Assembly (NCBI GenBank): GCA_021777285.1
Contig: JAJYDR010000026.1
Location: 1-20,317 of the forward strand
Direction of reading: 5' to 3'
Source: Actinomycetes bacterium
GTDB taxonomy: Bacteria > Actinomycetota > Acidimicrobiia > Acidimicrobiales > RAAP-2
Length of the DNA stretch: 20,317 nt
The position numbers and the translations under genes are program-made. Below, one piece after another: positions 7,885 through 15,197 of the stretch. The notes under the pieces were generated by a model. The model was not told where the DNA came from, did no database searches, and saw nothing but the letters and a program-made list of their open reading frames with translations. Numbering within the stretch: position 1 is the stretch's first letter; every line of letters begins with the position of its first letter.

Positions 7885-7898
7885 TTACCGGGCAGTAA
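7885..7898. promoter_or_regulatory. Operator-like palindrome upstream of the thiolase
   Basis: The plus strand reads TTACCGGGCAGTAA, with TTAC/GTAA arms. It ends 15 nt before the thiolase start codon on the minus strand, where a TetR-type repressor of a fatty-acid gene would be expected to bind. The match to any particular regulator is not established. Confidence 0.35.
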
Positions 7899-7938
7899 CC
7901 CGTCGTGCGAATCCTACTGGCACGCGAATCCGTCCCGG

Positions 7939-7944
7939 TAGTCT
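7939..7944 (+). promoter_or_regulatory. Candidate -10 box of the 7951 gene
   Basis: TAGTCT ends 7 nt before the GTG at 7951, so the predicted transcription start is the start codon itself. This supports the GTG as the true start, since no Shine-Dalgarno is present. Confidence 0.35.
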
Positions 7945-7950
7945 CGGTCC

Positions 7951-8373
7951 GTGATCGCGCGCGTGGACCAGTGGCTGGCCGACCGCACGCCCCCGGTGGT
8001 GGTGGCGCTCGGGGCTTCGTTCACACGCTGTGGCGTCGACGGGGAGGACCTTGGGTGGGTGGACGGGACCTTCACCCCGGCTGCGCTCGCTGGTGGGCCC
8101 GGCGGGATCGTGCCCGGTGGGGTCCTCGCCGTGGTGCTTGGAGCCGCGATGACCGTAGCGGTCGACGTGGTGGCGATGGCGGATGGGTCATCGGCCACGG
8201 TCACCGCGATGACCGTGACGGTCGCACGAAGCCCACGGTGCGACGAAGCACTCACCCTGCGTGGGGAGGTCGCATCGCTGCAGCGAGCCGGTGGTTCGGC
8301 CGAGGCGCTCCTCGCCGACGCGAACGGCGTGCTCGTCGCACGTGCGACGGCGACGCTATCGCGTCGTCGGTGA
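7951..8373 (+). CDS. Hotdog-fold (thioesterase-like) protein lacking usual active-site residues
   Basis: This 140-residue protein resembles acyl-CoA thioesterases of the PaaI/4HBT hotdog superfamily. A PGGVLAVVLGAAM segment stands where active members have HGG followed by a catalytic Asp or Glu, and the end has the familiar strand pattern of D-x-NG-x-LVARA-x-A. P55 replaces the usual His and G64 replaces the usual acidic residue, so it may bind acyl-CoA without hydrolysing it or may use other residues. It is divergent from the thiolase, which suggests a shared acyl-CoA context. Its TGA directly abuts the pirin stop on the other strand (TGATCA). GTG start supported by the -10 box placement. 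The family call is moderate. Confidence 0.6.
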   Translation: MIARVDQWLADRTPPVVVALGASFTRCGVDGEDLGWVDGTFTPAALAGGPGGIVPGGVLAVVLGAAMTVAVDVVAMADGSSATVTAMTVTVARSPRCDEALTLRGEVASLQRAGGSAEALLADANGVLVARATATLSRRR

Positions 8374-9330
8374 TCAGATGTGCTCGGCGGGTACCTGACC
8401 GAGGCGACCTGCGTGGTAGTCGTCGAAGGCCTGCTGGAGCTCGTCGCGCGTGTTCATGACAAAGGGGCCGTAGGCCGCGACCGGCTCGCGGATGGGCTGG
8501 CCCCCGAGTACGAGTACTTCGAGCGCGCTCGTGCGCGAGTCTTGCTGCTCGTCGGCGTCGAGCAGCAAGAAGTCACCGTCGCGGTGCACCGCCAACTGCC
8601 CGTCGTGGATGGGACGTCGGTCGAGGCCGACCGTGCCCGTTCCAGCGAGGACGTAGGTGAGCGCGTTGTAGGCGGTGTTCCAGGGAAGCGCGAGGCGAGC
8701 GCCGGGCAGCAGTGTCACGTGCACCAGACTGATGGGGGTGTGGGTGTCACCCGGGCCCGCGTAGTCACCGAGTTGACCCGCGATTACGCGGATAATCGCG
8801 TCGCCAGTCTCATTGGTGAGCAGTGACACGGCGAGCGCCTCGATGTCCTGGTAGCGCGGCGTGACCATCTTGAGCGCTGCGGGCAGGTTGACCCACAACT
8901 GGATCCCGTGGAACAGCCCACCCGTGTCGATCAGCTCGTCCGGCGGGCGCTCGATGTGTAGGATGCCGCCGCCGGCGGTCATCCACTGGGTCGCGCCGTT
9001 CTGGATCACGCCGCCGCCGCCGATCGAGTCCTGGTGGACGAACGTGCCTTCGATCATGTACGTGACGGTCTCGAAGCCCCGATGGGGGTGCCACGGCGTG
9101 CCCTTGGGCTCACCGGGTCCGTAGTCGACCTCGCCCATCTGGTCCATGTGGACGAACGGGTCGAGGTCGGCGAGGTCGACACCGGCGAAGGCCCGGTGGA
9201 CGGGGAATCCCTCGCCTTCGAGACCGCGTGGCGCGGTGGTGATCGAGGTCACTCGTCGCGGACGGTCGCTCACCAGTGGCGCAACGAGACGCGGGAGTTC
9301 TAAGGGGTTATCGACTGAAATGGCGGGCAC
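8374..9330 (-). CDS. Pirin family protein
   Basis: This 318-residue bicupin belongs to the pirin family (iron-binding; some members are quercetin dioxygenases, others regulate partners). The N-terminal cupin holds the metal ligands H81 and H83 in HPHRGFETVTY, and H125 and E127 in GILHIE, all conserved. The C-terminal cupin covers about 190-290. The GTG start at 9330 lies 23 nt inside the upstream DUF347 gene, the last of a four-gene minus operon. A near-consensus TAGAAT is placed exactly 7 nt before this GTG, so the gene can probably also be transcribed alone as a leaderless message. Family certain; biochemical role open. Confidence 0.92.
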   Translation of the reverse strand: MPAISVDNPLELPRLVAPLVSDRPRRVTSITTAPRGLEGEGFPVHRAFAGVDLADLDPFVHMDQMGEVDYGPGEPKGTPWHPHRGFETVTYMIEGTFVHQDSIGGGGVIQNGATQWMTAGGGILHIERPPDELIDTGGLFHGIQLWVNLPAALKMVTPRYQDIEALAVSLLTNETGDAIIRVIAGQLGDYAGPGDTHTPISLVHVTLLPGARLALPWNTAYNALTYVLAGTGTVGLDRRPIHDGQLAVHRDGDFLLLDADEQQDSRTSALEVLVLGGQPIREPVAAYGPFVMNTRDELQQAFDDYHAGRLGQVPAEHI

Positions 9331-10099
9331 AGCCGGATTCTACGGGTGCCCCTGGGCTCGTTGAGCGCGCGGCGCTGGCGACACCGAGCGCAATCAGCCC
9401 GGTCAGCACGAGGGCCAGGGTTCCTGGTCCGGCGTTGAGGCCACCGCGGGCGTGACTAACGCCGACCCAGTCGGCGAACGAGGCGCCGAGAGGACGCGTG
9501 AGCACGTAGGCGGTCCAAAATGAGGCGACGGGGTGGCGCCGCGCGAGGCCGAAGTAGAGCCCCGGGGCGATGAGCAGCACGAGGAACAACGTCCCCGAGT
9601 CCCGGTAGCCGAGTCCGACGACGTAGGCGGCGTAGTCGCCGGCCGCCGTGCCGAGCGCGAAGGTTGTGGTGATCGCCGCCCAGTAGAAGAGTTCACGTCG
9701 GGTCGTGTCGATGGTGTGGATGGAGAGGGTCCCCTCGACCCGGTACCAGAGGTTGAAGACGGCCGCGAGGGTCAGCGTGAACGTGACCGTGGAGACGATG
9801 TAGGGCACGCCGATGGCGACGTGCACGACGTCGGCGCACATCGTGCCAAAGACGCTCACCATCACCACGGCGCTCCAGTAGGTCGCTACCAGGTAGCGCG
9901 GGCTGCGTAACTGCAGCCACAACACCCCGGCGAAGACGGCGGCACCGGCGAGTACCGCGAGCTCAGGGTTGAAGCGGTGGACGAGGAAGTCCGACGTCGA
10001 CTCGCCCATGGCCGTCGTCAGGAGCTTCACGTACCAGAACCGGAGGTCGACCTCGGGCACCTTGACGGCGCGGAAGTGTTGACGAAGCCGCAGGCCCAC
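9308..10099 (-). CDS. DUF347 / COG4705-type multi-pass membrane protein
   Basis: This 263-residue integral membrane protein has about seven hydrophobic segments. It begins with KVPEV followed by LRFWYVKLLTTAMGES, the pattern of COG4705 membrane proteins built from DUF347 repeats. Four related segments can be seen: AMGESTSD, FGTMCADVV, LGTAAGDYAAY and PLGASFADWVG, each with small residues and an Asp in a helix. This hints at a pseudo-repeated channel or transporter, possibly for metal, but no function is proven. The GTG start directly follows the TGA of the hotdog gene (TGAGTG), and the 3' end overlaps pirin by 23 nt. No ribosome binding site stands out; expression probably relies on coupling. 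Confidence 0.75.
   Translation of the reverse strand: MGLRLRQHFRAVKVPEVDLRFWYVKLLTTAMGESTSDFLVHRFNPELAVLAGAAVFAGVLWLQLRSPRYLVATYWSAVVMVSVFGTMCADVVHVAIGVPYIVSTVTFTLTLAAVFNLWYRVEGTLSIHTIDTTRRELFYWAAITTTFALGTAAGDYAAYVVGLGYRDSGTLFLVLLIAPGLYFGLARRHPVASFWTAYVLTRPLGASFADWVGVSHARGGLNAGPGTLALVLTGLIALGVASAARSTSPGAPVESGCARHFSR
9337..9342 (-). promoter_or_regulatory. Candidate internal -10 box for pirin
   Basis: The minus strand reads TAGAAT, five of six matches to TATAAT, inside the end of the DUF347 gene. It ends 7 nt before the pirin GTG, so the predicted message starts at the start codon. No clear -35. Confidence 0.45.
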
Positions 10100-10741
10100 T
10101 CAGTGCGACTCGGGTTGATCGAGGAAGTTCGTCGCGTCCACGGTGATGAAGAGCGCCTCGGCGTCAGCGACGCGGACGTCGCCCGCGCAGACCGTGGCGC
10201 CGATGGTGAGCTTTCGACCGTCGCGGCGCTCGAGCCACGCCCGCGCTTCGACCGCCTCGCCGATGGGTGCGGCCGCGCGGTAGGTGACGACGAGCCGGGC
10301 CGTCAACGCGAACAGGCCGTGCAGGCCGAGCACGAATCCCATCGTCTCGTCGATCAGGGTGGCGATGATGCCGCCGTGGCTCCGTCCCGGGGCGCCCTCG
10401 AAAGCCTTGCCGATGACCGCCTCCATAACGGCGACGTCACCGTCGCGCCAGTGCCGTGCTCCCAGGCCCATCGGGTTCGCACCGCCGGCGACGACCGAGT
10501 CGCTCACGAGGTACTCGTGCAAGTAGGTCACGGTGTCGAGACGCTGGGCCGTGAAGGCCTCGACGAGGTCGGGGTCGATCGAGACGGTGCGCGGACCGCC
10601 CGACTCGACCCGGGCGAGCAACGCGTCAACGTCAGCGACGAGTCGGTCCAACTCATCGTCGCTCAACTCACGATCGACGAAGGCGTGGCCGAGGGCGCGC
10701 AGGCGCGTCGCGACCGCGACGCGCCGTTCGTCGTTGGTCAC
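10100..10741 (-). CDS. PaaI/THEM4-like hotdog acyl-CoA thioesterase
   Basis: This 213-residue protein has an N-terminal helical extension of about 95 residues and a C-terminal hotdog domain (about 96-210). The active-site segment SHGGIIATLIDETMG keeps H122 and acidic D131, as in catalytically competent PaaI-type thioesterases that release CoA from acyl-CoAs. The extended N-terminus resembles THEM4/THEM5-like members. The GTG start overlaps the aminotransferase stop as GTGA, and the stop is followed at once by the DUF347 start, so it is the second gene of the operon. It differs from the hotdog protein at 7951, which lacks these residues. Substrate unknown. Confidence 0.83.
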   Translation of the reverse strand: MTNDERRVAVATRLRALGHAFVDRELSDDELDRLVADVDALLARVESGGPRTVSIDPDLVEAFTAQRLDTVTYLHEYLVSDSVVAGGANPMGLGARHWRDGDVAVMEAVIGKAFEGAPGRSHGGIIATLIDETMGFVLGLHGLFALTARLVVTYRAAAPIGEAVEARAWLERRDGRKLTIGATVCAGDVRVADAEALFITVDATNFLDQPESH

Positions 10742-12081
10742 GACCCGGTGTAGTAGCGGTCCGCCGTCGCGAGCGCTCGGTCCAGGCGGGCGAGGCCGTC
10801 ACGCAGTTCCGACTCGCCGATGATGCACGGCGGCACGACGTGGAGCCGGTTGAAGTTCGCGAAGATGAGCAACCCTTCGTTGCGACAGGCCGCGATGACT
10901 TCGTTCATCGCGGGCGAGCTCGATCCGTAGGGCGCCAGTGGCTCGCGCGTTGCTCGGTCGCTCACCAACTCGACCGCGTGCATGACGCCGATGCCGCGCA
11001 CTTCGCCGACGCTCGGGTGGCGTTGGGCGATGGCGGCCAGTTCGGGGGCGATGACCTCTTGACCAACGCGCGCCGCGTGCTCGATTACGCCGTCGCGCTC
11101 CATCACTTCCATCGTCGCCACGGCCGCGGCGCAAGCCAGTGGGTGGCCCGAGTACGTGAGCCCGCCCGGGTAGACGCGGTCGTCGAAGGAGTGGCTGATG
11201 GCCTCGTTGACGACGACGCCGCCGAGGGGGACGTACCCCGAGTTCACGCCCTTGGCGAAGGTGACCAGGTCCGGTCGCACGTTGTAGTTCTGGTAGGCGA
11301 ACCAGGCGCCGGTTCGACCAAACCCGGCCATGACCTCGTCGGCGATGAACACGATGCCGTAACGGTCACAGATCTCTCGCACGCCGGCGAGGTAGCCGGG
11401 CGGTGGCAGCAAGACACCGGCCGTGCCGGGGACCGTTTCGAGGATCACCGCAGCGATGGTGGACGGGCCCTCGAAGCGGATCGTCTCATCGAGACTCGCG
11501 AGCGCGCGTTCGGCCTCTTGTTCGGGGGTCGTCGAGTGGTACGACGACCGGTAGAGATACGGGCCGAAGAAGTGCACGACACCCGACGACCCTTGCTCGT
11601 TGGGCCACCGACGTGGATCGCCGGTCAGCGTGATCGACGTCGAGGTTGCACCGTGGTAGCTGCGATACGCCGCGACGACCTTGAAGCGACCCGTGTGCAG
11701 GCGCGCCATGCGCACAGCGTGCTCGACGGACTCGGTGCCGCCGTTGGTGAAGAAGACCTTGGCCGCGCCGTCAAAGGAGTGGTCGAGGATCATCTCGGCG
11801 GCTCGGTACCGTGATTCGTACCCGTGCTGGGGGGCGATCGTGCACAGCGTCGCGGCTTGGGCCTGGATGGCGGCGACCACGTCGGGGTGCTGGTGGCCCA
11901 GGTTGGTGTTGACGAGCTGGGACGAGAAGTCGAGGTACGTGGTGCCGTCCTCGGTGGTCACGGTGACCCCCGACGCGCTGCGAACCATCATCGGATTGAT
12001 GGACGCCTGCGCCGACCACGAATGGAAGACCGACGCTCGTTCGCGCTCGACGCTGCTCAATGTGGATCGGTCCTCGGCCAT
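10738..12081 (-). CDS. PLP-dependent class III aminotransferase
   Basis: This 447-residue enzyme moves an amino group between an omega- or alpha-amine donor and a keto acid such as pyruvate. The PLP lysine is K277 in TFAKGVNSGY, preceded by the cofactor-binding D248 in ADEVMAGFGRTG. TNGGTESVEHA binds the PLP phosphate. The N-terminus resembles taurine- or beta-alanine-pyruvate aminotransferases, but the donor cannot be assigned. The frame is open to 12258, yet the start at 12081 (MAEDRST) is chosen because GAGG lies 9 nt upstream and the extra 59 residues look non-homologous. It is the first gene of the operon with the thioesterase, DUF347 protein and pirin. Confidence 0.93.
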   Translation of the reverse strand: MAEDRSTLSSVERERASVFHSWSAQASINPMMVRSASGVTVTTEDGTTYLDFSSQLVNTNLGHQHPDVVAAIQAQAATLCTIAPQHGYESRYRAAEMILDHSFDGAAKVFFTNGGTESVEHAVRMARLHTGRFKVVAAYRSYHGATSTSITLTGDPRRWPNEQGSSGVVHFFGPYLYRSSYHSTTPEQEAERALASLDETIRFEGPSTIAAVILETVPGTAGVLLPPPGYLAGVREICDRYGIVFIADEVMAGFGRTGAWFAYQNYNVRPDLVTFAKGVNSGYVPLGGVVVNEAISHSFDDRVYPGGLTYSGHPLACAAAVATMEVMERDGVIEHAARVGQEVIAPELAAIAQRHPSVGEVRGIGVMHAVELVSDRATREPLAPYGSSSPAMNEVIAACRNEGLLIFANFNRLHVVPPCIIGESELRDGLARLDRALATADRYYTGS

Positions 12082-12311
12082 GATTATCGTCCTCGTCGCT
12101 CTCGCTACGACGCTAACGCACGGACCGCTCGTCGCGCGAGGTGGCGTCGGTCCTGGGGCGTGCCGCGGCGCCGCGACGTGGGCAAACGACGCGCCGTTCA
12201 CGGTGGCTCGGGCGCGAACTCTTATCGGTGATTTAGCGCTCGTTGGGGGATCGCTCACCTGGGCCCGGCACGCTGGGTGCGGATCGAGTCCGCCGACGAC
12301 GAGGAGTCACC

Positions 12312-12800
12312 GTGTACCGTTCGACCGCCAAACGATTGAAGCGAGTGAGCCTCTGGACGCTGACCGCGCTGGCGGCGCTCGGCGGTGGTGTGGCGACGGC
12401 CACGCTCTCCTCGTCCCCCTCAGCCACGGTCGCGTCGGTGGCGGGCACACAGTCGACGGCGGCCGTCACGACGTTGGGTGGGGACACGACGACCTCGACC
12501 GGGTCCGCCCGCGCCACTGAGGCGTCAGTGGTGACCGCGACGTCGGTGACACAGGGCTCGGTGGTCGCGCTCTCCTCGACGTCGCTCACGGTTCGCTACC
12601 GATCCGGGGCCGCTGTGACCTACGCGTTGACTCCGACGACGGTCGTGCTGCGGGGGCACAGCCACGTCAGTGTGTCGAGACTCAAGGTCGGCGACGCGGT
12701 CTTCGTCGTGCCACTGGCGTCACGACCGATGACGGCCGCGACGATCGGCGTACTACCCGCCTCACGTGGGGGAGAACTCGACGCGACGTCCAAGGACTGA
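12312..12800 (+). CDS. Secreted or membrane-anchored DUF5666-like protein
   Basis: This 162-residue protein has a basic N-terminus, a hydrophobic signal or anchor segment (about 13-35) and a Thr/Ser/Ala-rich spacer. A C-terminal domain of about 65 residues begins GSVVALSSTSLTVRY and contains LKVGDAVFVV, a pattern like the small beta-barrel DUF5666 domain. The start at 12312 (GTG) is chosen over the longer frame from 12243 because GAGGAG lies 5 nt upstream. It is divergent from the aminotransferase and alone in its transcription unit. Function unknown; an extracytoplasmic location is likely. Confidence 0.62.
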   Translation: MYRSTAKRLKRVSLWTLTALAALGGGVATATLSSSPSATVASVAGTQSTAAVTTLGGDTTTSTGSARATEASVVTATSVTQGSVVALSSTSLTVRYRSGAAVTYALTPTTVVLRGHSHVSVSRLKVGDAVFVVPLASRPMTAATIGVLPASRGGELDATSKD

Positions 12801-12809
12801 AAAGGGGCG

Positions 12810-12829
12810 GTGACGTGACGTGACGTGAC
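12810..12829. repeat. GTGAC microsatellite (4 perfect copies)
   Basis: GTGAC is repeated four times without interruption in the short gap between the convergent DUF5666-like gene and azlD. Intergenic, so copy changes would not alter a protein. Confidence 0.85.
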
Positions 12830-12874
12830 GTTCAAGAACAGCTTCCAGTCCACGGCGCGACCTCGTGCGACCCT

Positions 12875-13183
12875 TCAGGCGATGAGTTGGAGGAGGGCGC
12901 AGGTGACGATGGCGACGATGAAGACGGTCACGAGCGAGGCCTTGAAGCGCATGGCGACAGCCCCGGTGCCGACGCCAGCGAGCACTGGCCAGTCCACGCC
13001 GTAGTGACCATTGGCGTCAAAGAGGCCGGTCATGATCAGGGCGGTGAGCATCGCCGGTGGAAGCAGATACGCGGTTCGCTGGACCCGAGGGTGGTTGAGG
13101 ACGGATCGGGGCAGGGAGACCCCCGCGAGCTTGAGGCCGTAACTACCGAGCGAGGTCAGCACCACCATGACCCAGAGTGACAT
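12875..13183 (-). CDS. azlD: AzlD-type branched-chain amino acid exporter subunit
   Basis: This 102-residue membrane protein has four hydrophobic segments and the small-subunit pattern of AzlD, including LPPAMLTALIM. It pairs with the larger AzlC subunit to export branched-chain amino acids or analogues. The ATG at 13183 overlaps the azlC stop as TGATG; a GTG one codon earlier (13186) is an alternative. The tight coupling indicates one operon and equal production. Length is normal for the family. Confidence 0.87.
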   Translation of the reverse strand: MSLWVMVVLTSLGSYGLKLAGVSLPRSVLNHPRVQRTAYLLPPAMLTALIMTGLFDANGHYGVDWPVLAGVGTGAVAMRFKASLVTVFIVAIVTCALLQLIA

Positions 13184-13923
13184 CACGACTCGTTACCAGT
13201 TGCGTGCGCCTTCGCCGGTGTCGCACCGACGACTACCGCGACGACTGCCGCGGCGAGAATCGGCACCCCCGGAGGGGTCAGTGGAATGAGCACGAGGGTC
13301 ACCAGCGCCGCCACGATCGCCACGGTGGCAGCCCCGTCACGTGAGAGCTGGGGCCAGAGGAGGGCGAGGAAGATCGCCGGAGCGGCGGCGGAGAGACCGA
13401 AGGCGGCGGTGTTGATGCCGCTGCCGATGAGCGCCCCGGCCAAGGTCCCCACGGTCCAGAGCGAGTACAGGCTCACGCCCGTCGCCCAGAAGGCGTAGCG
13501 ACCCGCGCGCGAATCGCGTTGGGCGACGGCCATCGCGGTCGTCTCGTCAATGACGAAGTGGGCGGTCCAGAGTCGCTGCAACCCCCGAGGTTGCACGACC
13601 TGGGTCACGGGTACGCCGTAGAACATGTTTCGCGTACCCAGTAGGAGGGCCGCGGACAAGCCCGCGAGGGGCGAGCCGCCGGCGGCGACGACACCCACGA
13701 AGGCGAACTGTGACGCGCCGGTGTAGGCGACGACGCTCATGAGCAGGGCCTGGAGGAGGGTGAGGCCTGACGCGATGGCGATGGCCCCAAACGTGACGCC
13801 GAAGGCGCCCGCGTAGACGCCGATTCCCACGGCGGCGCGCGTGATCGCGGCCCGTTCGGGGAAGTCGGTGTCCGTCACTCGTGCGTCACGATCGCGAGGT
13901 GGAAAGCGCGTGGTCTCACTCAT
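13183..13923 (-). CDS. azlC: AzlC-type branched-chain amino acid exporter subunit
   Basis: This 246-residue membrane protein has a charged N-terminal tail of about 25 residues and about six transmembrane segments. It carries AzlC landmarks such as AYTGASQFAFVGV and LLGTRNMFYG near the middle and HFVIDETTAMA after them. With AzlD it forms a two-subunit exporter; in Bacillus subtilis azlCD is repressed by the Lrp homologue AzlB. Here an Lrp/AsnC gene is divergent with an 82-bp AT-rich gap, so control by that regulator is likely. The ATG at 13923 is preferred over GTG 13929 because a TAATAT box places the transcription start 1 nt before it and no Shine-Dalgarno is present. Confidence 0.9.
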   Translation of the reverse strand: MSETTRFPPRDRDARVTDTDFPERAAITRAAVGIGVYAGAFGVTFGAIAIASGLTLLQALLMSVVAYTGASQFAFVGVVAAGGSPLAGLSAALLLGTRNMFYGVPVTQVVQPRGLQRLWTAHFVIDETTAMAVAQRDSRAGRYAFWATGVSLYSLWTVGTLAGALIGSGINTAAFGLSAAAPAIFLALLWPQLSRDGAATVAIVAALVTLVLIPLTPPGVPILAAAVVAVVVGATPAKAHATGNES

Positions 13924-14005
13924 ATGCACAATATTAAGTTGTTATTAGCGCATAGAAATAGCGAATATAACGGTCTATTCAGTAGCACGTGCAATAATAG
14001 AGCGT
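13924..14005. promoter_or_regulatory. Divergent azlC / Lrp promoter region
   Basis: This 82-bp gap is strikingly AT-rich compared with its surroundings. On the minus strand TAATAT (13936-13931) ends 8 nt before the azlC ATG. On the plus strand AATAAT (13993-13998) ends 8 nt before the regulator ATG. Both predict messages with about a 1-nt leader. Between them lie A/T-rich segments with two TAGCG elements (13946-13950 and 13959-13963) and the palindrome GCACGTGC (13985-13992), candidate Lrp-type binding sites. Neither -10 has a good -35. Confidence 0.6.
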
Positions 14006-14455
14006 ATGGATGAGATTGACAGAAAGATAATTGCGGAATTACAACGTGATGGGCGCCTGTCGAACGTCGAACTCGCCGAGCGCATCGGTCTCACCCCGGC
14101 GCCGTGTCTCCGGCGAGTCAAGCGCTTGGAGGGCGATGGCGTCATACTTGGCTACAGCGCGCGAATCAGCCCCACGGCGATCGGACTCGGATTCGAGGTC
14201 CTTGTGTTCGTGGACCTCACGCACAAGGACCGCGCCACGTTCGAGGCCTTCGAGGCGGGGGTCGCGAGCTTCGATGAGGTCATCGATGTGCGTCGTATGT
14301 TCGGGCTACCCGACTACATCTTGCGCGTCGCCACCGACAGCATCGAGAGCTACGAGGCGTTCATCTCCTCACGCCTCGGCGACGTGCCCGGTGTGGACAA
14401 GCTCGACTCGCACATGACGATGAAAATCGTTAAGTCGTCCGCCGATGGTCGCTGA
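14006..14455 (+). CDS. Lrp/AsnC family transcriptional regulator
   Basis: This 149-residue protein has an N-terminal helix-turn-helix (about 4-45, with SNVELAERIGL) and a C-terminal RAM/AsnC ligand-binding domain (about 65-142) whose pattern is DVRRMFGLPDYILRV. Members form octamers or dimers that bind amino acids and wrap AT-rich DNA. Divergence from azlCD makes it the likely counterpart of AzlB, controlling the exporter in response to a branched-chain or related amino acid, and probably controlling itself. The AATAAT box just upstream and lack of Shine-Dalgarno support near-leaderless initiation at this ATG. Confidence 0.93.
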   Translation: MDEIDRKIIAELQRDGRLSNVELAERIGLTPAPCLRRVKRLEGDGVILGYSARISPTAIGLGFEVLVFVDLTHKDRATFEAFEAGVASFDEVIDVRRMFGLPDYILRVATDSIESYEAFISSRLGDVPGVDKLDSHMTMKIVKSSADGR

Positions 14456-14607
14456 CCGTGCGCCGCACGTTGCGACGCTGGCGCATGACGCGACACGGCG
14501 CGAGTTCGGCCTCCGACGGGTTGACACCTCCCCTCGTCGGCGAATGTCTGGTTCCCGCTCGACGAAGCGTCATAACGTAACCCCACTCGTACCTCGACGT
14601 CGCAGGT

Positions 14608-15149
14608 TCAGCGCGTTGTGTTACGGCCGCGGGGTGCGGTCAGACGAGACATCGACCCCGACCACCTGACCTTCAACCCTGGTGCCCACTGATTCGCTGG
14701 GTCGACCTCGAAGGGCCACCATCGCCATGTGGCGACGTTGTGAAAGAAGGGCCGGTCTGTTCTACAATCCACCCATCGCCCTTCGTCGTTGCGGGAGATC
14801 GTCCTCACTTACGCGGCGAGCGTGGACAATGGGACAGAACTCCTCTTCCCTAGGTCTATGGTCACGACGACAGCGACGGTGCGCCGCGACTGCACGTCGT
14901 CGTGCCGCCAAGGTTCGTCGCGTTGGGATACGAAGTGGGTGTGGTGAAAGTTCGAGGGCAAGGCCGTGTGGGCGAGGGGGCGCATCGAGGTGACGACGCG
15001 GCCCTCCGTGACGAGTTGGCCCAACGACGCTCGAGGATGTCCGCGCGTGCTAACCCGATCGATGGGGTCGTCAGCAGTGTCGCGCGGCCAGGGATGGTGT
15101 CGTTTACGAAGGTCCATATGCCGATCCCCCGTGCGCTGACGTACGGCAT
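14608..15149 (-). pseudogene. Possible frameshifted remnant of an unknown gene
   Basis: No intact gene is evident between 14456 and 15197. On the minus strand coding-like sequence begins at an ATG at 15149 (MPYVSARGIGIWTF). It appears to shift frame near 15010-15040 into a stretch with very GC-rich third positions (QLVTEGRVVTSMRPLAHT) that reaches TAA at 14811-14809. The same frame stays open beyond that stop to 14608. This could be one decayed gene with a frameshift and a nonsense codon. I do not recognise the family. The plus strand also has a 99-codon frame at 14902-15201 overlapping the acetyltransferase start by ATGA, but its composition is poor. Confidence 0.3.
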
Positions 15150-15197
15150 CGGAGCCGACCGTGATCGATCGGTGCGCACCGGGTCGGGGACGTGGCG

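Noticed and set aside
9977..11814. Plus-strand frames of 258 and 324 codons
   Set aside because: They lie antisense to the thioesterase and aminotransferase, whose catalytic motifs are clear; the plus products are charged, low-complexity shadows.
14521..14550. Promoter with perfect TTGACA at 14521-14526
   Set aside because: No acceptable -10 at 16-18 bp and no supported gene downstream on that strand.
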